A stretch of DNA of 64,000 nt, taken from the NCBI GenBank assembly GCA_902651635.1, contig CACRSC010000045.1, positions 1 to 64,000 of the forward strand. Reading direction: 5' to 3'. The position numbers and the translations under genes are program-made. This document shows, one piece after another, positions 21,826 through 33,317 of this stretch. Source of the stretch: Mastigamoeba balamuthi (Eukaryota > Evosea > Mastigamoebida > Mastigamoebidae). The notes beneath the pieces are model-generated. The model saw only the letters and a list, made by a program, of their open reading frames with translations, ran no database searches and was not told where the DNA came from. Each line of letters starts with the position of its first letter. Position 1 is the first letter of the stretch.

Positions 21826-21896
21826 GCGTTCGTGGTTCAATGGTAGAATCTACGCCTCCCACGTGTAGGACCCGGGTCCGATTCCCGGCGAACGCA
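21826..21896 (+). tRNA. tRNA-Gly (anticodon CCC)
   Basis: A full cloverleaf is visible. The acceptor arms GCGTTCG and CGAACGC pair perfectly. The D arm contains GGTTCAATGGTAGAATC, the anticodon loop CTCCCAC gives anticodon CCC (codon GGG), and the T arm is CCGGG-type with TCCGATTC. There is no intron and no encoded CCA. The gene is 71 bases long. Confidence 0.96.
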
Positions 21897-21897
21897 G

Positions 21898-21908
21898 ATT
21901 TTTCTTTT
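21898..21908 (+). terminator. RNA polymerase III T-run terminator of tRNA-Gly
   Basis: A run of five T followed by C and four T begins two bases after the discriminator base, the usual stop signal for RNA polymerase III. Confidence 0.8.
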
Positions 21909-22225
21909 ATCGCCGCGATGATTGGGTGCCTGTTGAGAAGTGCGGCCTGATCGTAAGAGCTTGTTATTGCCTTGTAGTCCCTTTTCACATGGCTATCTAC
22001 AGCACTCTGCTGTTTTGAATACAGATCCGAAGAAAAGCCAGCGCAGGATCACTCACACCCATTAAGAGCTGTCCTTACTGTATTGCTCGTAAAAGAAGAC
22101 TGATGGGACAATTCACAGGAATGGAGGTTAAGAGAGTGTTGAGTTGAGCAAGATCTTGCATTCTCATTTCCGATGTACAAATTGGGGGTTTTCAGCATTC
22201 CTGTCTTCGTACGCCACATTTGTGC

Positions 22226-25016
22226 TCACATGCAAGCAAGAGCAGTGATGATGGCCGAAGTCGTTGCAGACATCATTCCAACCCAAGGGCTCCCAGAGAT
22301 CTGTGCACACCCAGGGGCTTTCGCCCATCTGCGGTGGACGCAAGACCCCGGGACTGCGACATGACTAGGAGAGCACGAGAACGAACAGTTGGTGCTCTCT
22401 GCAACACTGCTCGAACACGTGCCCCAGCCAGACGCCGCACTCGACAGCGTTAGCGAGCACGATTCGTTTGCGACTGAGCAATTAGGGGTTGTGACCCACA
22501 CACCGGACACACACGAGCCAGAAACAGACGAGTGTCCCAGCATGCAATCCAAAGCACACGACGCACCACTGCTCACATTTCGCGAACACGTGCCCCACCC
22601 AGAAGCGGTGGATGGTAGTTCCAGAGTGCAACAGCCAGAACAATCGTGGACACCATCACTGGCTGAACCACTGATCTCCGCTGCTGAGCATGACGGCATG
22701 GGCGACCACGTGCCAGCAGCAGTGCACGCACCAGTGCGGAACTGGCGGCCAATAGAGCAGTCAAAAGAGCAGTTTGTGCCGCCCGCGACGATGTGAGAGC
22801 ACGTGCCCCACCCACTCGCGTCCTTCGTGAGGTCGAGAGCGCAGTACTTCTCGACAGAATTGCATGAGGGCAGTGCCAACCACGATCCGGTAGTGCACGT
22901 TCCGATTGTCTGCGAATGGCCTGGCAGGCACTCCAGAGAGCAGCTGGTTCCACTCGCCACGTTCGGCGAGCACGTGCCCCATCCACTTGCCGTTGGCGGC
23001 AGAGCCAGTGTGCATGCATTCGGGGTGCAGGTGGGCGCCGGTGTCCACGCCGTTTTGAGACATTGACCAGCGGTGGCTGTATGGTTGGCGAGACACGAGA
23101 AGGAGCATCTTGATCCGCTCAGACTGCTGTTGGTGCATGTGCCCCATCCCGCAGCTCCAATCGGCAGCGTCAGATTGCACAGGAGTGGAGAACACGATGG
23201 AGCAGGTCCCCAGGAGCCAGTGTGACACACACCGTGACGAGCAGCGTGGGTCTCTGGGCAGGACACTTGGCAGTCATTTCCACTTAGAATGGATGTGTTG
23301 CACGTTCCCCAACCAGAGGCAGCTGCAGGAAGCGATGACAGCACACAGGGGTTGGGAGCACAACGGGGCAGCACTGTCCAGTTTCCATAAGCACACCTCC
23401 CTGGCACAGACGTGTACCCCTCGCTGCAACTGAGCGAGCAGCTATCACCACTCTTCGCTCCGTTTTTGCACGTTCCCAATGACCCGTCCACGTGGTATGA
23501 TTCCGGAAGCGCACATGGGGCGGGTGTGCAGGAGGGAAGGGATGGTGTCCACGTTCCATCGTTGCACGATGCCTTGTTTGGCGTGTACCCTTCCTTGCAG
23601 ACCAGGCTGCACGTGGAGCCACTCTCAACGCGTGGCGAACACGTGCCCCACTCAGCCGCCCATTCCGGCAGGTTCCGGGTCACGAAGTAACAGGGCTCTA
23701 TGGGCTTTACACGGCATGACGGAAAAGTCACCCACTTGCCAGCACTGCATTCACCAGGCACAGCTTCATAACCGTCGTGGCACTCGAACGAGCATGTACT
23801 TCCACTCTGTGTCGGCTTGGAGCACGTACCACTCGAGACAACGTCTGGGGCACCAGCAGGTGGACAGGAGTTGGGCTTGCAGACAGGAGAAGTCTCCCAT
23901 GAGCCATCACGGCACGTTCCCTGGACTGGCGAATACCCTTCTCTGCAGCCAACTGAGCACGATACGCCGCCTGCAATACTGCTGAAGCACGATCCCCATC
24001 CAGAGGAGTCGGAAGGCAGAGTGAGCGGGCAGCACTTTCCCTGACACGAATCGAACTGTGTTGTGGGGCCTGAACAGGAGGGCTTGCACAGGCCGCCATT
24101 GCCTCTGCATACGTCTGGTGCCGCAAGGCTGCAGAAACCATTGGGCACCTGACCGATGAGGTGATTGTTGGCCAGGCTTCTGTGGAGAGTGTTCAGGTGG
24201 GTTGCACATAAATTCTGCAGGGACCACAAGCTCACATTGATGTGAGAGCAGTGAAGCTCCCGAATGAAGGAGGAATTGTTCCGCCGAGTCTGTTGTCGTT
24301 GACGAGACTGGCAGACATTGGCTGAGAAATCTTGCTGACAGGAACGGGGAGTGTTCTTACAATGTTGTAAGCATGTCGAAGTGTGCCATCGAAGACGGAA
24401 TAGTGCCTTCGAGCAAGTTATTGCTCAGGTCTCTGAGAGCGATTGTAGGAATCAGAACGACAACGTTTCTCTTTTGTGCGTACATTTTCTTGAGCATCTT
24501 CAGACCAGAGATTGAGTCAGGAATGTTGCCTTGAAAGCGGTTTTTGCTCAGCGTGCTAGGGAGTTTGAATGATGAGAGACAACTTTGCGGTACAATTCAC
24601 TCACAGCTCTTTCAGATTAACGAGGTTTCCGATGGAGGAAGGGATGGCTCCGCTTATCCGGGTACCAGATATGATCCTACAAAATTGATCAGAATACAAT
24701 ACAGAAATGACACAGACGCACAAGGACTCCAAATCTGTCAGAAATCCGATGGAGCTTGGGATGGTGCCGTCCGCAATTTTGATGGGAATATAGCTGTATA
24801 GCAGTGTCAGAACCTTGAAAAAAGTGGTAGAAGTGTGCACATGCTGTTGAGCTTTCCGTTGACGCAAGTAACGAGGTGCATCTTGCTCTGGCACGGCGAA
24901 CTCCACCTACACGGGTTCTCCCACAATACATCACCAGATCCCAATCCTATAGCAGAGCGCAGGTCGCAGAGTGCCCTGACCTGCTGTTCGGCAGTGGAGC
25001 TGGCCACCGAAGCCAT
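22226..25016 (-). CDS. LRR and sushi-repeat surface protein (apparently whole copy)
   Basis: Seven exons on the minus strand (24841-25016, 24722-24793, 24605-24676, 24484-24555, 24361-24432, 24236-24307, 22226-24179) splice in frame, all in phase 2, to 829 residues. The first exon encodes a plant-type LRR N-cap. Each of the five middle exons is exactly 72 bases and encodes one 24-residue leucine-rich repeat of the GxIPxS type. The last exon starts with a final LRR and then encodes ten Cys-rich sushi-like modules (GWGTC ... SGxxCSxxC ... GxW ... PxC). A short hydrophobic C-terminal tail could be an anchor signal. The ATG at 25016 has a strong context. An in-frame GTG lies upstream and the leader is hydrophobic, so an unseen first exon may supply the signal peptide. 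A cell-surface binding role is inferred. Other copies lie at 54-64 kb. Confidence 0.82.
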
Positions 25017-25917
25017 GGCGGCAGCCAGTAGCAGACCTAAACAGTGTGAGGCGAGCACAGAGGCACCAACTTGAGGGAGTGGTCATTCACATAGCAGAGG
25101 GTGAGGAGGAAAGGGGCAGGCCTGGTTCATCCCGAGGGTCTTCTGCGCACGAGAAAATGAAGACCAACCAACCACAGTGCAAAAATGAAATTGAGGATAA
25201 CCGACAGGAGATCAGATTGCTCGGGCCAGATATTTTTCCGTTGTGTGGACAATCAGTGGGTTCGGGAATCACAATGAGGTATCTCCACCAACATATTGGT
25301 TGGCCCCCAGTACTCCGACGGCAACCACCGTTATAGGGCATCCCACAATGAGCTATTTCTCGAGCCCACTGTCCTGGACATTCTCACAATCCACATTTTC
25401 CGGTGGGCTTACCGGGCACTAGTAAGTAACCACGACGTTTTGAGACATAATCCGTGATGGCCGCATGTTTGGCAAGACACGAGAAGGAGCACCATCTCCA
25501 ACTCAGACTGCTGTTGGGAATGTGATCCATCCTGCTGCTCTTCTGACTATGACGGCGACGACAACTGCAACAGAGAAGAACACAGAGAAAAAACACAGCG
25601 ACTCATCAGCATTGTAGTTGTCCTCACTGGTGACGTCGCGGGATACGGGGCAATAGGCCTCTGAGCGGTGTTGGGCTGCACAATTCACCAGCGGGTGAGC
25701 TCAAACCTGGGCGCAGTTCTACCTCGTAGGAAAGGACTTCTTTTCCCACAGGGCCTGCGGACAATGAGCCATTTGCCAATCTGCGGATGTGTGTCTGTGG
25801 TCACAGAGAGGGTGCATTTGCACAGGATCAGTGTGCAATCAGTCGGATTGTGCTTGCAATTTTGATCAATATCTCTACAGATACAATTGTAGGGAAGTAG
25901 AAAAAGAGAGTGAGCGA
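25017..25917. other. intergenic with a sushi-module remnant
   Basis: Apart from the 5' flank of the LRR/sushi gene, the only recognisable item is a decayed piece of its sixth sushi module (25437-25560), listed next. No intact gene is seen. Confidence 0.5.
25437..25560 (-). pseudogene. fragment of an LRR/sushi gene (module 6)
   Basis: About 120 bases on the minus strand match the segment of the neighbouring gene around its sixth sushi module (CAACAGCAGTCTGAG, GCTCCTTCTCGTGTC, then a TGTCTCAAAACG block), with many substitutions. It has no reading frame of useful length and is a relic of a duplication. Confidence 0.65.
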
Positions 25918-26907
25918 ATGCAACAGGCCGAGGCTGACCCCCTCTTCGCGAACTGCGGGGCAGATAGCAACGGAGCCGTGGCCCTCATTGTCCTGTTCTC
26001 CCAGACATCGCTCTTCCGCTTTCCCCACGTCTGGAGCCTGCGGCGCGTCTGTCGCGCATGGCGCAACGCCATCGAATCGCTGGGCGTTCTCTCTTCGCAC
26101 ATCGCACAGCGTGGGCAGCTGGCGAAGCTACAGAACTGCGGTGTTGCCAACGAGGGGCTCAGGGACATCCTGATCGCAGACCATCTCCTGCAGATCGTCC
26201 AGGACAGTGAGGTTCGTGGTTTCAGCACCTCGAGCCTGGAGCAGTCTATTCGGGTGCTCAACATTCTTGATACTCTGCGATGCGTATCGCTCTCTGCTGC
26301 CTCTGCTGCGTGCGCTGTGCTGGGCCCCATCGATGTTGTATGCCCCGACGTAGACTCGCGCTTCCTCACCCGCAACACCCCGGGCCTCTCTAGTCTGGCC
26401 AGGACTGCTCTTTCTATAGCCAGCGCTGCAGCGGAGCTCGCACCACAGGGCCCCGTTCACCCTGCACGGCACTTCAGGATCGTGATTGCCGAGTGCGATT
26501 CCGGTGGGGCCTGTCTCGAGTGCCTTGACGCCAATGGCATGTATCTGCTGGTCCCGCCCGGCTCGTCCAGCCACACGGTCTGCAAAGCGCTCGTGAGGGC
26601 GTTTGTGGTGTTCGGCAGAGTCTGGGAGATCTCCAAGATCATGAAGAGTACATGGGGTGTCGAGCTGGTAACTGCTATCACGGGAGCCCAGCCTCTTCCA
26701 GAGGTGGCTTCTTTCAACCAGCCACTGGAGCAGCACCTGTGGATCGGCATGCTTCTGTTCCGCCAGCGTGTCGCCAACCTCAATGGCGTGCGGGTCTTCG
26801 GCAATAGCAGTGAGCACGGCGTGAATCCCGAGAAGAAGTGCGTGATGCTGCCTTGGAACTACTTCGACCCGATGTACGACACGCTGACTAAGGGAGAAAC
26901 CAACTGA
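25918..26907 (+). CDS. F-box-like protein of unknown target
   Basis: A single exon of 329 codons begins at the ATG at 25918; the frame is open back to 25789 but without an ATG. Residues 20-55 resemble an F-box (FRFPHVWSLRRVCRAWRNAIE). The rest is a mixed alpha/beta region with no family I recognise, ending in a KKCVMLPWNYFDPMYD segment. A role in ubiquitin-ligase substrate choice is possible but rests only on the weak F-box. Confidence 0.6.
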   Translation: MQQAEADPLFANCGADSNGAVALIVLFSQTSLFRFPHVWSLRRVCRAWRNAIESLGVLSSHIAQRGQLAKLQNCGVANEGLRDILIADHLLQIVQDSEVRGFSTSSLEQSIRVLNILDTLRCVSLSAASAACAVLGPIDVVCPDVDSRFLTRNTPGLSSLARTALSIASAAAELAPQGPVHPARHFRIVIAECDSGGACLECLDANGMYLLVPPGSSSHTVCKALVRAFVVFGRVWEISKIMKSTWGVELVTAITGAQPLPEVASFNQPLEQHLWIGMLLFRQRVANLNGVRVFGNSSEHGVNPEKKCVMLPWNYFDPMYDTLTKGETN

Positions 26908-28093
26908 GCAGTGGCGTCCAGCACAACGCCTCTCCCTCTTTGCATTCACTGATCGCACCATTTGCACCCAGAATTGCATCAAGCAATTGTGCCAAACAAG
27001 ATGACTGCCAAGTGCGTGGCCAGATACGAGCGGTAGTGTTTCAGCGTACATCTGTGATGGGTCTCTGTGCGCGCTAGGTTTTCTGAGGATATTGGGCACG
27101 TCCCCACGGCGAAGGGTGCGTTGAATCAGCGATGTGCGTGCCGCCGGGGCCGTAGACCTCGAGTAAGATGAAGCAGTGGACATACATGCGCTCGTACTCG
27201 ATCGTGGGCGACGAGACAGGCAAGGGAAGACGAGGTTGCGGATCGCTTGGTGGCCCGTGGCGAGGCTGTGGTCGAGCGCGCGCTGCTTGGCCAGCACCTT
27301 GCTGTGACATCTCGTGCACGCAATGCGTCGTACGCTGTACCAGCAAAATTCCGCCTCCTCCTCCTGCCTGCTAGCCCGCAAAGAGAAGAGGAGAGAGAGG
27401 CAGCCTCTTCGGAATCGAGGGTGATGACTGCGGCGGCGACCAGGTGCTGTCGCAATGGATGCGGACGGCGACAGAGGCGCTGTAGCCGGGGATGTAATAC
27501 ACCGTGCTTAGCGAAACCCGGTGGTGACGGTACATGAGGAGCCACCGGCACCGACCCTCGTGACGTTGCTGCTGGCTAGGGGCGATGCCAGCTGAGCCCA
27601 GCAAACGCCTCCAAAGGCGATCATCGTCAGCGGCAGCTCTGCCTGCGCACGCCAGCCATCAGTTCCTCCGCCCCACCAAAGGCAAGACTGGCCCAGGCCC
27701 AGGCCCCACAGGTGCACACGAAGGCACTGAGACTCTTTTTCTTCCGCGCACGTGAAATGAAGAGACCAACCAACCACAGAGCAAAAATTGAAATAATTGA
27801 GGTTTCATAAAACCAAATGGTGCCATAATTTGAATAGATCGGTACAGAGAGATCTTTATTGCTCTCCAAGATCAGGACCGTTGCGTGAAGAAACAGGGAT
27901 TAGGGAATCAGACAAACCCGTTCAAAAGAAACAACCTCGTCCCGAGTCAGCCAACGTGACGATTTCGGTCCTCACAATACTCAAAACCCAGTGATCTGCC
28001 TTTCCTCGAGGGGGAAATGCCCGAAAATGACGAATTGAATTGTACTTTCATCAAGAAGTACGAACATCAATTTGAGTTTCATGTACGTTGCCA
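26908..28093. other. intergenic; possible minus-strand coding remnants near 27.1-27.4 kb
   Basis: No gene can be built. On the minus strand at 27240-27380 a frame has a CTRCHSK zinc-knuckle-like motif. At 27120-27210, in another frame, SPTIEYERMYVHCFILLEVY looks protein-like. They may be exons of a small gene or a decayed one; no clear splice joins them. The remainder to 28093 shows nothing. Confidence 0.3.
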
Positions 28094-30047
28094 CTACAGC
28101 TTCATCCTTTGACAGATATTGGTCGAGAAGTGTGGAACCTGGGATGGAACCTTCGTCTGCACATCGCGGCAGACCCTCCTGAACAGGCATTCCACATCCT
28201 CCGCGGACTCCAGGTGCTTCAGAAGAGCCTCCGTAAAGGTACCGTGGGCTCCGCCTCCATCGGATGCAACACACCCAGGGGCTGTTGCGTAGATGATGCC
28301 GCCTGATACTCCCTTGACCCCCACCTCAGCCAGCCCTTTGCCCCCCGACAGCACTCCACGGAACCGGTGCTCCTGCTTGTTCTCTCGGCACGCATCGATG
28401 ATGGACACGACTGCTGATGCCCCGCATCCCCAGAAACGTTCCATCACCTCTCCAGGAGAGAAGCACAGCCTCGACTCGTCCTTCTTGTCCGGGGTGTCTA
28501 CGTCGATGAGGAAGTTCTCTCCATTCTTCTGAACTCCATGCCCCGCGAAGAAGACAACCACGAGGGTCTTGGGGGCGGCAGCTGTGGCCCCTGGCATTCG
28601 GACGAGCTCGGACACCTTGTCGATCGCCGTGCTGAACTGGTCGTGCGTTGCGTCAGTCTCTTGAACGACTTGGTAGCCCATTCTTCTGAGAATCAGAGAG
28701 ACGCCTCTGGCGTCGTTGACAGCATTCGTCAGAGTACCCCAGTAGTCGGGGTACTCGTTGTTGCCGACCACCAGGGCAACCCGACGGTCCATTCTGAGGG
28801 CAGTCGACATCGCCAGCGGTTCGGGAGTGACATTCCCGTCGCCCTTCCTCAGTCTTTTAGGAGCTCCGTTCTGGGGCTTCTGGTTGGGCTCCAAGACAGA
28901 GCAGACCACGTACTTCAGAGCAGACGGCTTCAGAACGTGGCAAGCCCTCTTCGCGTTTGGTTGCTTGGCTGCGACTGCTTTCTCTCTGGATACACCAGGT
29001 GGGGCCGAGAGATCGCGCTTTTTGTTCCCAGTGGGGACGACCTTGTTCTCTGCTCGGCCTCTGAGGCACGGTGCGGCCTCGACAGTCTCCTCGACCGGAA
29101 GGGCCTCCGAATCGCCCAGAGCTGCCTGGTGGAGTGCGAGCTCAAACTCGAGCCGCATGTCGGCGACCTCCTCCTCGACCCCGGACACTATCTCCCGTCT
29201 CTGTTCCGAGTTCATCGACTGAATGCTGTCGATAACACGGCAGGCCAAAGCGATCTGAGCTGGCATCCTGCCCTGTGGAGCGCAAACGTGAGATCTGGCT
29301 CAGCGAACGACTCACGAACCAGGGGATTCTTGAGGTGGCCCACCACACTCCCAACCACATCACGGACTGGGTGAAACTCGATGTGAACCGACCCCACCCG
29401 CAGCACGAACGCAGCCTTGCGCCTGTGAACTGCAATCAAACCCCGGCTCTCTGGGGTGCTCTCTGCCACCGCGCCTTCGCCACACAGACTGCCTTCCGTC
29501 AAAGCCATCCCGGAGACAGACCCCAGGTCTACGACTGCGATGCAGCCGTTGGGTAGCAGGGCCACCAGGAGGTGGGCTCTGGAGATGTCCGTGGCATCGG
29601 GGAGCAGGACATCGCAGCCGACGTGCCGGCCCACCAGAGCAGGCAGCGTGACCGCGCACTTGCTGAAGAAGTACTCTGCGGACGCGTCGTCTCGGACGGT
29701 GACCGTGTAGCATGGCCCACTCGACTGGTATATCTCCGGCTGAGCCGAGCCGCTGATCGACCTCTGGGCGAATTTCAGGAAGGACTCGAAGTCGGGAACA
29801 GCCGAAAGGGCGGACGACGACGCACGTATCTGCGGGCGATGTCGAAGGCGAGGAAGGAGCGGAGGGACGGGCTCTGCAGGAACCTGTTGCCGGCCAGAGC
29901 AAGAGAGGCGGTGTGCAGATCGTCCTCGCAATCGGGCGTCATGGTCCCGCTGGCGCAGAACTCTGCGCACCGCTGGGCCACCGTGTTCAGCACGCTCCTT
30001 CCTGTGGCAGCGTCTGGTATAACTGGCGTGCTCGAGGAGGATGCCAT
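28094..30047 (-). CDS. FHA-domain caspase-like protease
   Basis: Exons 29826-30047, 29320-29763 and 28094-29272 on the minus strand are each a multiple of three and join through introns of 62 and 47 bases, giving 614 residues. Residues about 100-200 form an FHA phosphothreonine-binding domain (GRHVGCDVLL, ISRAHLLVAL, VDLGSVSGMAL). A Lys/Arg-rich linker follows. Residues about 380-600 form a C14 caspase-type domain with ALVVGNNEY, the catalytic His in VVFFAGHG and the catalytic Cys in SIIDACREN. Such proteases act in cell death or signalling. An FHA domain would tie recruitment to a phosphorylated partner, which is inference. The second junction uses a weak GTTCGT donor, so two adjacent genes remain possible. 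An alternative in-frame start lies at 30083. Confidence 0.72.
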
Positions 30048-30335
30048 CAAACTGCAGGAGGTCGGTGTATACTCGAACGTCAATGCAGCGACCTGCTTAC
30101 TGTGTTTAATTGTATGGTCTGTAAATAGACCACGCCCTGATTTCCATACGGAAAATGTTCCTTTCCTTCGACACCGACATTAATCCTGACCACTTACCTC
30201 GTGTGCACTCTGGCCATACCAGCTCTCGGCATCCCACCAGGGGCCACAGCATTGCGATCAGACACGCCAGATGGAGACACCTCTGCTGGCGGGATTTGAG
30301 AACGTTCACCACTTTATTTCTATGCCAGATTACTC

Positions 30336-33317
30336 CTACTCGTGGCTCAGGCCGTCGTCGGCCATCGTGCGGTTGTTGACAATCGCCTGGACCTCGACGA
30401 CGTGCGTCGGACACGTCTGCGTCTCGTCGAAGAAGTACCACTCGGCCCACTCGGGGCTCGAGTGGCTATCGTAGCCCTCGCTCGGGCCCACCGACCCCAC
30501 GAGCCTCTCCATGTGCATCGTCCGCCCGGGCACCACTTTGAGCATTACGACGCGCACGACGTCGCCCTCGACGCACGGCACCGTCACGTACTGGCCGGGC
30601 CCCTGCAGCTTCGCGTTGCTGTACTGCAGCGTGTACTCGACGAACCTGCTCGCGTAGACCCCGTGGTGCGGGTCTCCGAAGAACCCCGGATCCGTCGACT
30701 GCGTCGGGTTCCACGGGTGCCCGACGCGGAGCAGCCCAGCGTTGCAGATCTTGTCGACGTTCTCGGGCCGAGTCCCGTGGAACCCGGTACGGACCTTGAA
30801 CTCGGCGGGCTCGCGCTTGAGCACGTCGCGCATGAACGCGACGCGCTGGTCGAACCACGACTCGAGGACCGGGTTGGAGACCTTCCAGCAATTGTTGACG
30901 ACGAACGTGAGCGGCTTGAGGCCGCGCTGGATGCGCTTGCCCGTGTAGTCCTCGTGGTGCATCTGGTAGTGCTGGCGGAACGACTGCCGAAAGTCGTCGA
31001 GCTCCTCGCCCACCATCTTCTCGAGCGTCGCCACAGGCACCGCCCCGAGCTTCAGGCTCAGGTCGACGTGCACGGGCTCGTCGGGCTGCGCCTGGCGCAG
31101 GTACGGCACGGCGGCAACGGTCGCTGCTGCGGAGATCGGGAGGCTGCGACAGTTTGTCTGCTCCTCGCATTTCACCGGGTCGCGCTCGTCAAACTCGCTG
31201 CGGACAGGGTCTGCGCTGCCCGCGTGGCGCCTCCGGGTAACGACGACAGCGACGGCTACGATCGCAACCAAGGCGCAGATTCCCACGCACCCGCCGACGA
31301 CGCCGCCGACGATGGCGCCGACGGGGGTCGACTTGGAGCCCTCGGGCACCCGCGCTGCACCCGTTCCCTCCGACGACGACGACACGGCCAGCGCCGACGA
31401 TCGCGACGGCCCAGACGCCGATACTGGCATCTCTGACTGTGTACCGGACTCTGCGGCAGACAACGACGACGACGGAGCCGCCAAAAGCGAGCAGTTGACG
31501 GAGCTGTCGTAGCAGGCGGAGCCGCACAGGTGGCAGCCCGTGTTGCACGACGACTGGCGGGTCCGCTCGGCGCACGCGAGGCAGCCGCCCACCGGCATGC
31601 AGTAGTCCCCGCACCAGCTGCACGTCTGCGAGAGGGTGCACGTCTGCGGGTCGGTGATGCTGCCGCACCACGAGCACGTCTTGACCTGCGTGCACGCGCC
31701 GCACCAGAAGCAGCCCGTCGACGGCGTGCACTGCTGCAGCGGCAGCTGCGTGCAGAGGCGGTAGCCGTAGACGACAAAGGCGCTGCCGCCGTTGGTCTGC
31801 CAGGCGCCGATGAGCGCGTCGCTGAAGCCGTCGCCGTTGAAGTCGAGGCCGCCGGCAGTCGCGTAGCCCAAGTAGCCCATCGCCGAGTCGCCGTCAATCT
31901 CGCGGCCCGTCGTCTCGCCGAGCGACGAGAGGTTGAGCGACGGCGTCCACGCCCACGGCGACGCGTGGCCGTAGACGACGACGACGCGGCCAGCCCTGTC
32001 GGGCACCGAGGCCGAGCCCAGCGACCAGTAGTTTCCGACGACGAGGTCGTCGACGCCGTCGCCGTTGGTGTCGCCGATGCCGCAGGCCGACTGCAGCCTG
32101 TCGCCCGCGCTGTGCGCGAGCAGCCGCAGGCCGAAGCCGCTGCTCTCGGCGAGCGAGAGGTTCATCGTCGCCGACGGCCACGCGGCGCGCGTGCCCCACA
32201 CGATGTAGGCGCGCGTGCTCATCGTCGAGATGACGATGTCGGTGAGGTTGTCGCCGTTGAGGTCGCCCGCTGAGCTGATCGTAATCGCCACCTGGTCGCC
32301 GGCCCGCTCGCCCACGAACGCCACGCCGAGGGCGCTCGTGAGCGACGCCAGTGAGAGCTGCGGGTCGACCGTCGTCGCGCGGCCCCAGACGACGTAGCCC
32401 TTGCCGGTGTACGCCAGCGTGCCGGGGCTGCCGACGACGAGGTCCGCCAGGCCGTCGCCGTTGAAGTCGCCCGCGGTGCCCGGCGAGCGCAGCAGCGCAC
32501 CGCTGCCCTCGCCGACGATCTTGTAGCCGTTGTCGCCGACCAGCGACGCCAGGTCGACGACGCCCGTCGACCACAGCGGCACCGCGGCGCGCGACCCGTA
32601 GACGACGTACGCGAAGCCCGGCTCGAGCCTGCCCTGCGGCGCCTGCCGCCCGCCGTGCTCCGCGACGAGGACGAGGTCGTCGACGCCGTCGCCGTTCATG
32701 TCGCCCGCGGCGGCGCCCTGGCCCAGCCTGTCGCTCGCGCCCTCGCCGTAGACCGCGAACCCGCGCTTGCCGTCGAGCTGCGCCACGTCGACGGTGAGGT
32801 CCCACGGGCCCTTGTGGCCGAAGACGACGAACACGCCGCCGTTCTCGGCCAGCGAGTTGGCGCTCAGCATCGATAGGCCTACGAGGACGTCGTCGCAGCC
32901 GTCGCCGTTGATGTCGCCGACGCCGGCGACGCTGAACTCGCCGCCCAGGCCGCTGTTGGCCTGCGTCCCGTTGACGACGAACCCGCTGGCGCCGTCGACG
33001 TCGCTGGGTAACGTCATCGGCCCCGCGAAGCCGCCGCGGCGCCCGAAGACGACGTACGCGCGCCCGACGCCGCTCCAGGTGGGCGCGCCGACGATGACGT
33101 CGTCGACGCCGTCGCAGTTGACGTCCCCCGCGGAGCCGACGGACGTGCCCGCTCGGTTGCCGAAGATCATGGCGAGACCGAACTTTGCCGAGTCGCGGAA
33201 GGACTGCAGGACCAGCGGGCTGGGCGGCAGCGGCGAGGCTGCGCACCGCAGAGAGCACGCAGCGGCGACCACAAGCCTGCAGGACCTTGCTGTCAGAGTG
33301 GGCGCAGACACAGGCAC
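30336..33317 (-). CDS. transmembrane receptor: FG-GAP propeller outside, PARP domain inside
   Basis: The frame of 993 codons has no intron. The left edge lacks an ATG (GTG at 33317), so a short first exon is probably missing. A hydrophobic leader (LVVAAACSL) opens the protein. Seven FG-GAP blades follow, each with a DxNGDGxxD calcium loop, forming an integrin-alpha-like beta-propeller. A Cys-rich stalk of CxWCG modules comes next, then a Ser-rich stretch and a single membrane helix (IVGGVVGGCVGICALVAIV) with a basic stop-transfer RRRH. The cytoplasmic part ends in a PARP catalytic domain: His in FHGTRPENV, Tyr in GVYAS and Glu in AEWYFFDETQ, matching the H-Y-E triad. PARPs transfer ADP-ribose from NAD to proteins. 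The ectodomain would bind a ligand and the PARP would be the effector. Confidence 0.85.
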   Translation of the reverse strand: MPVSAPTLTARSCRLVVAAACSLRCAASPLPPSPLVLQSFRDSAKFGLAMIFGNRAGTSVGSAGDVNCDGVDDVIVGAPTWSGVGRAYVVFGRRGGFAGPMTLPSDVDGASGFVVNGTQANSGLGGEFSVAGVGDINGDGCDDVLVGLSMLSANSLAENGGVFVVFGHKGPWDLTVDVAQLDGKRGFAVYGEGASDRLGQGAAAGDMNGDGVDDLVLVAEHGGRQAPQGRLEPGFAYVVYGSRAAVPLWSTGVVDLASLVGDNGYKIVGEGSGALLRSPGTAGDFNGDGLADLVVGSPGTLAYTGKGYVVWGRATTVDPQLSLASLTSALGVAFVGERAGDQVAITISSAGDLNGDNLTDIVISTMSTRAYIVWGTRAAWPSATMNLSLAESSGFGLRLLAHSAGDRLQSACGIGDTNGDGVDDLVVGNYWSLGSASVPDRAGRVVVVYGHASPWAWTPSLNLSSLGETTGREIDGDSAMGYLGYATAGGLDFNGDGFSDALIGAWQTNGGSAFVVYGYRLCTQLPLQQCTPSTGCFWCGACTQVKTCSWCGSITDPQTCTLSQTCSWCGDYCMPVGGCLACAERTRQSSCNTGCHLCGSACYDSSVNCSLLAAPSSSLSAAESGTQSEMPVSASGPSRSSALAVSSSSEGTGAARVPEGSKSTPVGAIVGGVVGGCVGICALVAIVAVAVVVTRRRHAGSADPVRSEFDERDPVKCEEQTNCRSLPISAAATVAAVPYLRQAQPDEPVHVDLSLKLGAVPVATLEKMVGEELDDFRQSFRQHYQMHHEDYTGKRIQRGLKPLTFVVNNCWKVSNPVLESWFDQRVAFMRDVLKREPAEFKVRTGFHGTRPENVDKICNAGLLRVGHPWNPTQSTDPGFFGDPHHGVYASRFVEYTLQYSNAKLQGPGQYVTVPCVEGDVVRVVMLKVVPGRTMHMERLVGSVGPSEGYDSHSSPEWAEWYFFDETQTCPTHVVEVQAIVNNRTMADDGLSHE

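Noticed and set aside
26128-27381. Minus-strand frame of 417 codons opposite the F-box-like gene
   Set aside because: Most of it is antisense to a better-supported plus-strand gene; only the CTRCHSK part beyond 27200 looked protein-like and is mentioned in the intergenic entry.
31894-33258. Minus-strand Arg-rich frame of 454 codons
   Set aside because: It overlaps the FG-GAP propeller in another frame; the repetitive Arg content reflects GC-rich third positions of the real gene.
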